Shown here: positions 1 through 5,030 of the stretch, in pieces
Layout of the letters: the number at the start of each line of letters is the position of its first letter
Numbering within the stretch: position 1 is the stretch's first letter
Assembly (NCBI GenBank): GCA_012031335.1
Contig: JAAUTT010000440.1
Span: 1-5,030 of the forward strand
Reading direction: 5' to 3'
Length of the DNA stretch: 5,030 nt
Origin: Bacteroidales bacterium
GTDB taxonomy: Bacteria > Bacteroidota > Bacteroidia > Bacteroidales > JAAUTT01
Notes under the pieces: generated by a model
The model's input: the letters and a program-made list of their open reading frames with translations, nothing else
Database searches by the model: none
What the model was told of the DNA's origin: nothing
Translations under genes and position numbers: made by a program

Positions 1-849
1 AGCCAAGGACGGATCGGGCGTATTTGGCACAAAATTATCACCATCTCAGGGCAACAGGTAAAAGTTACCGGTATTACAGTTACCGGATCAGGAAATGCAT
101 CCTCGATCATAACAGATAAGGGGACATTGCAAATGCAGGCGTCTATACTTCCAGCAGATGCCAGTAATAAAGAAGTCACCTGGAGTATCAGTGCGGGATC
201 GAATAATGGGAATATTTCGTCCAAAGGATTATTGTCAGCATTAAAAAACGGGGCTTTAACAGTGAAAGCTACTGCAAAAGATGGATCGGGTGTAATTGGA
301 ACAAAAAATATCAATATTACTGGGCAGATAGTGAAAGTTACATCCATTTCAGTGCAGGGGATGAATAATTCTACCAGTATTAACCAAGCGGGAGGAACAT
401 TGCAACTGGAAGTTATAGTTTTGCCAGCAGATGCAGCCAATAAAGCAGTAAGCTGGGAAACAGTTACAGGGGAAAATATTGGAGCCGTTAACAACAGCGG
501 ATTGGTAACTGCAAAAAAGAACGGAATAGTAAAGATTTTGGCAACAGCAAAGGATGGATCTAATGTTAAAGGAGAAATAGATATAACCATCAGCGGACAA
601 AACACATCAGTTTCCGCAATTACGGACAGGGCTATTCATTTTTATCCTAATCCTGCACACCATCATATTTATTTTGATAGAAAAGGAATAAACAGATATT
701 CAGTTAAAATATTCACAATAACCGGATTGAAAGTATTAGATAAGGAGGTTACAGAGGATATTCTGGAAATAAATCTTCAAGGGGGTTGCTATGTAATTGT
801 TATTGCTCATGATGATGAGTTTATTAAAGAAAAACTTTTGATATACTAG
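1..849 (+). CDS. Secreted Big_2 (Ig-like) repeat protein with T9SS C-terminal sorting domain, 3' part only
   Basis: This is the C-terminal part of a large exported protein; the start lies outside the window. The frame is open from at least position 37 to the TAG at 847-849. Visible domains are the last residues of one bacterial Ig-like group 2 (Big_2) repeat, two complete repeats (55-327 and 328-600), a short linker, and a type A T9SS sorting domain (about 634-846) with YPNPA near its start and KLLIY at the very end. The repeats carry typical Big_2 signatures such as LPADA(S/A)NK.V(T/S)W and ATAKDGS. Proteins of this kind are moved through the outer membrane by the type IX system, and are then surface-anchored or released. 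The repeats are usually spacers or adhesive modules; any catalytic or binding domain would be upstream and is not seen. In the first 35 bases the homologous frame is different (AKDGSGVFGTK), so one base appears to be missing there. The first in-frame ATG, at 127, is internal and not a start. Confidence 0.85.
   Translation, partial: SQGRIGRIWHKIITISGQQVKVTGITVTGSGNASSIITDKGTLQMQASILPADASNKEVTWSISAGSNNGNISSKGLLSALKNGALTVKATAKDGSGVIGTKNINITGQIVKVTSISVQGMNNSTSINQAGGTLQLEVIVLPADAANKAVSWETVTGENIGAVNNSGLVTAKKNGIVKILATAKDGSNVKGEIDITISGQNTSVSAITDRAIHFYPNPAHHHIYFDRKGINRYSVKIFTITGLKVLDKEVTEDILEINLQGGCYVIVIAHDDEFIKEKLLIY
31..35 (+). other. Apparent frameshift (one base missing in an A run)
   Basis: Before this point the repeat homology reads in frame 2 (AKDGSGVFGTK, codons starting at position 2). 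After it the homology reads in frame 1 (ITISGQ). Frame 2 runs into a TAA at 59-61. The run contains four A (31-34); a fifth would restore GTK-I-ITISGQ, matching GTKNINITGQ in the next repeat copy. This suggests a base-calling or assembly error, although a real mutation cannot be excluded. Confidence 0.75.
55..600 (+). repeat. Two tandem 273-bp (91-codon) Big_2 repeats
   Basis: The units 55-327 and 328-600 are each exactly 273 bases. Unit 1 begins QVKVTGITVTG and ends with ITGQ; unit 2 begins IVKVTSISVQG and ends with ISGQ. Shared landmarks in order are a VKVT.I.V strand, GTLQ(M/L), LPADA, NK.V(T/S)W, GL(L/V)(S/T)A.KNG and ATAKDGS. The tail of a third copy occupies 1-54, so the array continues upstream. 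The copies are clearly diverged at the DNA level and are a protein-domain array, not a recent duplication. Confidence 0.85.
634..846 (+). other. T9SS type A C-terminal sorting domain
   Basis: About 71 residues after the last Ig-like repeat carry the usual order of this domain: hydrophobic residues then YPNPA (codons 643-657), a strand with IYF, V.IF...G (VKIFTITGLKV), a central I.L..G.Y pattern (INLQGGCYVIVI), and a lysine-rich last strand KEKLLIY at the stop. In Bacteroidetes this domain directs passage through the type IX outer-membrane translocon and is normally cleaved on the surface by a PorU-like sortase. Confidence 0.85.
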
Positions 850-1115
850 CCTATTAATGGGTGGAATTTATTTACATTGCTTTTTTGTTGAAAGGGATAG
901 ATGCTAACCATGAATTGGATTCAAAGATAAATTCTGCCTAAGTGAAATGTTATATAAAAATGTATTATCAAACATGTATGTAAAATAATCCTACTATTAT
1001 ATTCATTTTATGGACATTCATCCATCATTATATTGTTTAAATCAAATCTTATAAAAATGCATTTAACAGATGTATGGAATTGATTAATTTCACGCTGTTT
1101 AAATCCAAATCAAAA
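850..1115. other. AT-rich intergenic spacer upstream of the acyl carrier protein gene
   Basis: No convincing gene, RNA gene or strong terminator is visible here. No GC-rich hairpin followed by a T run follows the TAG at 847-849; the T6 run at 881-886 has no stem before it. The spacer is the natural site for the promoter of the four-gene run. An exact Bacteroidetes -7 box (TAnnTTTG) was not found. The nearest match is TATATTG at 1029-1035, which lacks one T and has no clear -33 partner, so no promoter is called. A weak hairpin (ATGGA, 6-base loop, TCCAT) lies at 1010-1025. Confidence 0.5.
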
Positions 1116-1118
1116 ATG
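1034..1118 (+). repeat. Imperfect direct repeat next to the carrier protein start
   Basis: TGTTTAAATC followed by an AAATC and then AAAAATG occurs at 1034-1059 and again at 1096-1118. The copies start 62 bases apart and differ by small insertions. The second copy ends exactly in the preferred ATG (1116) of the carrier protein gene. The first copy ends in an ATG (1057) opening only an 8-codon frame (MHLTDVWN, stop at 1081-1083). This may be a small local duplication, or chance in AT-rich DNA. Confidence 0.35.
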
Positions 1119-1376
1119 AATATAGTTGCAGAAGAACTGAAGATTTCAGTAAAGAAATTTATTGCATCCTCCTCTTTTACTGATGTTTCGAAACTTCAGG
1201 ATGATACGATGATTTTCAGAGAAGGATATTTTGATTCTATGGGATTTGTGTCCCTGATCAGCTTTCTGGAAGATAATTATAAGGTACCGGTTACAGATTC
1301 CGATCTTATTGAAGAAAATTTTGAATCGGTAAATGCTATCGTAAACTTTGTGGGTCGAAAGAAAGCCATTGCTTAA
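1116..1376 (+). CDS. Acyl carrier protein (phosphopantetheine-binding)
   Basis: This is a small acidic helical protein of 86 residues from ATG 1116, close to the normal 75-90 residues for a free acyl carrier protein. The 4'-phosphopantetheine attachment site is the DSMG motif, with the serine at residue 41 (codon 1236-1238); canonical carrier proteins have DSL. A hydrophobic helix (FVSLISFLEDNY) and an acidic stretch (DSDLIEENFESV) follow, as expected. The protein would carry an acyl or aminoacyl group as a thioester in the cytoplasm. An alternative ATG at 1074 would add 14 residues (MELINFTLFKSKSK) that look unlike the family. Neither start has a Shine-Dalgarno sequence, and 1116 is preferred for length and its A-rich upstream. 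The stop is three bases before asnB, so co-expression is likely. The setting beside amidotransferases and an adenylating ligase, with no fatty acid genes in view, points to a dedicated pathway and not to housekeeping fatty acid synthesis. Confidence 0.85.
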   Translation: MNIVAEELKISVKKFIASSSFTDVSKLQDDTMIFREGYFDSMGFVSLISFLEDNYKVPVTDSDLIEENFESVNAIVNFVGRKKAIA

Positions 1377-1379
1377 TTT

Positions 1380-3343
1380 ATGTGCGGTGTTGCCGGGATT
1401 ATAAGGCCATCCTTTTCTCCAGCAGAATTTCAATTTGTTTTAACAGGTATGCTTTCGCGTATAGCCCATCGTGGACCCGATGAAAGCGGAATATATACCG
1501 GGGAGGGTGTTGGCCTTGGAAGCGTAAGGTTAAGCATTATTGATGTGGCAACAGGTCAGCAACCCATGTGCACCCGGGATAAGCATTTGTGGATTGTTTT
1601 TAACGGAGAAATATTTAATTACCCTGAACTCAGAGATGAACTGATAAAGAAAGGGCATTCGTTTCGAACAAGTTCCGATACGGAGGTATTGCTGCATCTT
1701 TATCAAGATTACGGACCATCGTGTTTACAGTTTTTAAACGGTCAATTTGTTTTTGCTGTATGGGATAACCATAAAAAGGAACTTTTTATAGCAAGAGACC
1801 GTATTGGTATCCGACCCTTGTTTTATAACGTCCAGAACGGCAATCTTGTATTTGCATCCGAAATAAAAGCCATACTGGAGTATCCGGATTATACACCTGA
1901 TTACGATAAAGCAGCGCTGGCTGAAGTATTCACTTTCTGGACCAGTGTTGCTCCCCGAAACATTTTTCAAGGTATACAGGAGCTACCTCCCGGTCATTTA
2001 ATGAAGTTTAAAAACGGGCAAACGGAAATTACCTCCTATTGGCAGATACCTTTTGGAGCGGATAGTTCAGTAAAAAGCTTCAGCGATTCTGTTGAAAAAC
2101 TCGATTATTTACTTGAAGACGCAGTGAAGATGAGGTTACGTGCCGATGTTCCGGTAGCAGCCTACTTGAGTGGCGGATTGGATTCAAGTGTCACAACATC
2201 CTATATCCGGAAATTTGTTCCTGACCAGCTACAGACATTCTCGATCGGATTTCCGAACCAGAATATGATGAGACCGCCTACCAGTATGAAGTCTCCCGGT
2301 TTTTGCAAACCCGCCACCAGGCGTTTACCTGTCATGCGAAAGACATTGCTGAAGTTTTCCCTACCATCGTTTGGCATACCGAAACCCCACTTACCCGCAC
2401 AGCTCCGGCTCCCATGTATCTGCTCTCGCGGAAAGTAAGGGATCAAAACATTAAAGTAGTTATAACCGGCGAAGGAGCCGATGAAATGTTGGCAGGGTAC
2501 GATATTTTCAAAGAAAGTCAGATAAGGAATTTCTGGGCCCGTGAACCCCGTTCAAGGATACGCCCGCTGCTTTTTAAAAAGCTTTATCCCTATATCCCGC
2601 AAATAAGCCAAATGAATACCCAAATGCTGAAGTTTGTATTCGGGTATAAGCTGGAGCATACTACACACCCGTTGTATTCTCATCTGTTAAGGTGGCACAA
2701 TACATCGTCCCTTAAAATGTATTTTTCCCCATCGCTGAACAATGCAATATCAGATTATGATCCCTTAGCTGCTGTGGAACAAGCCTTACCGGCAGGTTTC
2801 AGCAGATGGAATTCTCTTGAGAAAGCACAATGGCTTGAGACCAGTATTTTTTTATCAGGTTATTTATTATCATCCCAGGGAGACAGAATGGGCATGGCCA
2901 ATTCGGTAGAAGGCCGTTACCCTTTCCTTGATTATCGGGTAATGGAGTATTGTGCTTCCTTACCAGCCTCCTTCAAGTTGAAAAGCCTGGATGAGAAATA
3001 TATTTTGAAACAACTTTTCCGGGGGCGTATTCCCGAAAGTATTATAAAGAGGTCAAAGCAGGCCTTCAGAGCTCCGATAATATCAACTTTTATCAGCCAG
3101 CCTCCCGACTATCTTCAGGAAATGATGGATAAAAAGGCTATACAGGAAAACGGGATATTTGACTATGCAAAGGTTGAACAACTTTTCCGGAAGGCCAGGG
3201 AAGGCAGGATTATATCGGAAATTGATGCCATGGCTATAACCGGAATAATTTCCACACAACTGTTTTCTAAAATCTTTTTAACAAAAGACACCCGATACCT
3301 GCCTGAATTGAAGCTGATTCAACCAACTATTTACTATCAGTAA
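1380..3343 (+). CDS. asnB: AsnB-type glutamine-hydrolysing amidotransferase (asparagine synthase family), frameshifted
   Basis: The family transfers ammonia from glutamine to an ATP-activated carboxyl group; in true asparagine synthetase the acceptor is aspartate. Restoring one base gives 654 residues, near the usual 600-650. The N-terminal class II glutaminase has catalytic Cys2 (MCGVAGI), RGPDESG (31-37), Arg50, NGEIFN (75-80), SSDTEV (98-103) and ARDRIG (138-143). The synthetase domain has the ATP-binding loop SGGLDSS (264-270), GEGADE (364-369), GDRMGMANSVEGRYPFLD (from 501) and KQAFRAP near the C-terminus. All expected catalytic motifs are present. The frame breaks between 2258 and 2261: GFPN is read in one frame and EYDETAYQYEVSRFL in another. 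Without repair, translation ends at 2438 and the second half would lack its ATP loop. The position inside a carrier protein/ligase operon suggests a specialised acceptor in place of free aspartate; similar AsnB paralogs are known in polysaccharide (exosortase A-associated) and natural product clusters. The symbol denotes the family only. Confidence 0.88.
2256..2263 (+). other. Apparent frameshift in asnB (one base missing)
   Basis: Codons up to AAC (2256-2258) read GFPN in the first frame. From GAA (2261-2263) family homology continues as EYDETAYQYEVSRFL in the frame whose codons start two bases later. The two bases CA (2259-2260) are left over, so one added base restores a single codon and a 654-residue protein. 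No slippery heptamer or obvious downstream stem-loop supports programmed frameshifting. Confidence 0.85.
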
Positions 3344-3355
3344 TAATTACATTAT

Positions 3356-4332
3356 ATGCAAAAACCAAAATTTACCCGGGATATTATAAAACTACAAAAT
3401 GTAGCGGAAGTTTGTGAGGAGATAATCCAACGACTCCGCAATGAAGTAAGAACCGGTATGCGGCGTAAAGGAGGGGTAGTAGGAATAAGCGGAGGCATCG
3501 ATTCGTCGGTGACAATGGCTTTGTGTGTTAAAGCCTTCGGAGTAGAACAGGTAATCGGCATTATGTTACCCGAAAAAGATTCCAGTCCGGACAGTGCCCT
3601 GTTTGCAGCCGAGCTTGCCGGGAAATTTGGGGTTAAAACACTTACGGAAAGCATTACAGGCGCTTTACAGGGATTTGATTGTTATGGCAGAAGAGATGAG
3701 GCTGTTAAAAATGTTTTTCCGGAGTATGATCCAAAAGTATATAAAATGAAAATCGGGCTAAGACAAAATCCGGGAAGTCAGAACCTCCCTCCTGTTTTTT
3801 CCCTAATCATTGTTGATACTGATGGAAATGAAAAGGTAAAATTACTCCCGGTAAATGATTATCTTCAAATTGTTGCAGCTTCGAATTTCAAGCAACGTTG
3901 CCGGATGTCGATGTTATATTATCATGCAGAGCGATTGCATTATGCAGTAATAGGCACTCCGAATAAACATGAGGTAGATCAGGGATTTTTTGTCAAATAT
4001 GGTGACGGAGGAGCAGATGTGATGCCCATCGGGAATCTATATAAATCGCAGGTATACGAACTAGCCCATTATCTGGGCGTACCGCAATCCATTATAGACC
4101 GGGTACCTACAACAGATACCTATAGTGCCGAGCAGACCCAGGAAGAATTTTTTACCAGATGCCCTATCAGGAAATGGATTTGCTATGGTATGCCTATGAA
4201 AACGCCTACCCGGCAGCAGACGTTGCACAGGTAATGAACATTACGGAAGATGAAGTGAATAAAATTTTTAGTAATTTTAAGCGTAAACAACTGACCACCG
4301 ATTATCTGAGGCAAGCACCTGTACATTTTTAG
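3356..4332 (+). CDS. nadE: NAD(+) synthase (NadE) family ATP-dependent amidating enzyme, long subtype, frameshifted
   Basis: NadE enzymes adenylate the carboxyl of nicotinate adenine dinucleotide and replace AMP with ammonia. Repairing one base gives about 325 residues, against 275 in E. coli. The ATP pyrophosphatase loop SGGIDSS is at 45-51, LPEKDSS at 71-77, NFKQRCRM at 177-184, GTPNKHE at 200-206, KYGDGGADVMPIGNLYK at 214-230, and PTTDTYSAEQTQEEFF at 251-266. There is no N-terminal nitrilase-type glutaminase domain, so it must use free ammonia or ammonia from a partner. About 50 extra residues, roughly 105-175, lie between the LPEKDSS and NFKQR motifs compared with E. coli NadE. The frame breaks in the T run at 4148-4153; in the next frame homology continues with YQMPYQEMDLLWYAYEN and ends KRKQLTTDYLRQAPVHF, TAG at 4330-4332. 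The gene starts 12 bases after asnB and ends 4 bases before the ligase. A pathway-specific substrate seems likelier than NAD synthesis, but this is inferred from context and length; the symbol denotes the family. Confidence 0.82.
4148..4153 (+). other. Apparent frameshift in the nadE-like gene (T homopolymer)
   Basis: The run has six T. With six, the frame after EEFF reads TRCPIRKW and stops at 4232-4234. With a seventh T it reads EEFFYQMPYQEMDLLWYA and continues to a natural end at 4332, just before the ligase start. Homopolymer undercalling is the simplest cause. Confidence 0.85.
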
Positions 4333-4336
4333 CAGT

Positions 4337-5030
4337 ATGAATTTCGTTGACTATCTGTTCGACAATAAGGTTGTAAATCCTGCAAAGTTATTTTTGCAGG
4401 GGAAGGAAACCATGAGTTATCAGGAGTTATCATCAGGGGTAAATACATTAGCGAAATATTTAAATACACAGTACGGGTATGATAAAAATATTATAGTTTG
4501 CAGTCCAAATAGTGCCTTTTTCATTTTAGCCTATCTGGCTATTATCAAATCGGGAAATGTATGCATCCCTGTTGATAGTTCACTAACAGAAGATAATTTT
4601 ACCTTTATACTTAAGGAAACAGAACCCGTACTTATCTTCTTAAGCAAGTTTGCGAAGGTAAATATCAGAATTGCAGAACCCATCAGAACTGTTAATGAGG
4701 AACAATCAGGCTTAATCCTGAAAGAAGAAGATGGGTCTGATAGCAAATTATCCAAGACAGGTTCAGAAGAATTGGCTACAATCATCTATACATCCGGATC
4801 AACCGGAAGGCCCAAGGGAGTTATGCTTTCGCACGGGAACCTAATTGCAAATACTGCTTCGATTATTAGTTACCTGCAGTTAACGTCGCTGGACAAGATG
4901 CTTGTTGTACTCCCGTTTTATTACTGTTACGGACTTTCGTTATTGCATACCCATATCAAGTGTGGTGGCACTATTGTAATCAATACCCCGTTTATCTTTC
5001 TTGGCGGAGTAATTAACGATCTTATCAATT
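4337..5030 (+). CDS. AMP-forming acyl-CoA/acyl-ACP ligase (class I adenylate-forming), N-terminal part
   Basis: Class I adenylate-forming enzymes activate a carboxylic acid as acyl-AMP and pass it to CoA or to a carrier-protein phosphopantetheine. From ATG 4337 the frame is open for 231 codons and runs off the window; the whole protein is probably near 500 residues. The N-terminal subdomain shows MSYQELSSGVNTLA (26-39) and AYLAIIKSGNVCIPVD (65-80). The phosphate-binding A3 motif YTSGSTGRPKGVMLSHGN is at 151-168. PFYYCYGLSLLHTHIKCGG (193-211) is the usual following acyl-pocket segment. The catalytic C-terminal lysine and the A5-A10 motifs lie beyond the edge. The start is four bases after the preceding stop, with no Shine-Dalgarno sequence, consistent with translation in one operon. 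The carrier protein at the head of the run is a plausible acceptor. The closest relatives I can recall are ligases of exosortase A-type polysaccharide clusters; the substrate is unknown. Confidence 0.88.
   Translation, partial: MNFVDYLFDNKVVNPAKLFLQGKETMSYQELSSGVNTLAKYLNTQYGYDKNIIVCSPNSAFFILAYLAIIKSGNVCIPVDSSLTEDNFTFILKETEPVLIFLSKFAKVNIRIAEPIRTVNEEQSGLILKEEDGSDSKLSKTGSEELATIIYTSGSTGRPKGVMLSHGNLIANTASIISYLQLTSLDKMLVVLPFYYCYGLSLLHTHIKCGGTIVINTPFIFLGGVINDLIN

Noticed and set aside
127..129. ATG at 127 as the start of the repeat protein
   Set aside because: The reading frame and the Big_2 homology continue upstream through position 37 and, after the frameshift, to the window edge. This Met is internal to a repeat.
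349..600. Open frame on the minus strand inside the Ig-like repeat gene
   Set aside because: It lies wholly opposite a strongly supported coding region and has a low-complexity, cysteine-rich translation with no recognisable domain.
850..890. Rho-independent terminator after the T9SS protein gene
   Set aside because: CCTATTAATGGG can pair only weakly with G-T pairs and almost no loop, and the T6 run at 881-886 is not directly preceded by a stem.
1010..1025. Hairpin ATGGA/TCCAT as an operator or attenuator
   Set aside because: A five-base AT-containing stem with a six-base loop is expected by chance in such DNA, and nothing around it supports a regulatory role.
1146..1433. Open frame on the minus strand across the ACP and asnB starts
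   Set aside because: It is antisense to two well-supported genes and has no family resemblance. The other minus-strand frames at 1734-1970, 2201-2446, 3352-3654 and 4531-4785 fail for the same reasons.
2262..2438. The C-terminal tail of the first asnB frame as real protein sequence
   Set aside because: It reads as a proline- and arginine-rich stretch without homology to the family, while the other frame carries the expected motifs over the same bases.
2303..3343. A separate second gene starting at ATG 2303
   Set aside because: Family homology begins upstream of this ATG, at GAA 2261 (EYDETAYQYEVSRFL), and joins directly to the first half of asnB. The ATG is in the wrong place for a domain boundary and arises from reading across CATGC-rich codons within the synthetase domain.
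4148..4200. Programmed ribosomal frameshifting in the nadE-like gene
   Set aside because: The T6 run is preceded by A in a phase that does not give a proper slippery heptamer, no strong stem-loop follows, and two other genes here have the same kind of one-base deficit.

Overview
The window looks like a piece of a Bacteroidetes (Bacteroidota) genome. The first gene ends in a type IX secretion (T9SS) type A sorting domain with a YPNP motif, which is essentially restricted to that phylum. The DNA is AT-rich, and none of the gene starts has a clear Shine-Dalgarno sequence, as is usual there. Every supported gene is on the + strand.

Layout. Positions 1-849 hold the 3' part of a secreted repeat protein: the tail of one bacterial Ig-like (Big_2) repeat, two full repeats of exactly 91 codons each, and the T9SS sorting domain. 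An AT-rich spacer follows (about 850-1115). Then comes a tightly packed run of four genes, probably one operon: an acyl carrier protein (1116-1376), an AsnB-type glutamine-dependent amidotransferase (1380-3343), a long NadE-family ATP-dependent amidating enzyme (3356-4332), and the N-terminal part of an AMP-forming acyl-CoA/acyl-ACP ligase (4337 to the window end). The gaps between them are 3, 12 and 4 bases.

How the genes may work together. The ligase can adenylate a carboxylic acid and could load it on the carrier protein. The AsnB-like and NadE-like enzymes both activate carboxyl groups with ATP and attack them with ammonia, and AsnB also carries a glutaminase domain. The set therefore looks like a carrier-linked acyl or amide pathway for a specialised metabolite, lipid or surface polysaccharide modification. 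It does not look like primary asparagine or NAD synthesis. That is an inference: the substrate cannot be read from the sequence, and the cluster continues past the right edge.

Sequence quality. Three reading frames are each broken by what looks like one missing base: near 31-35 (A run) in the repeat protein, near 2258-2261 in asnB, and in the T6 run at 4148-4153 in the nadE-like gene. All are shifts in the same direction, two are in homopolymers, and good homology resumes immediately in the new frame. Base-calling or assembly errors are the simplest explanation, so the genes are annotated as single coding regions with frameshifts.
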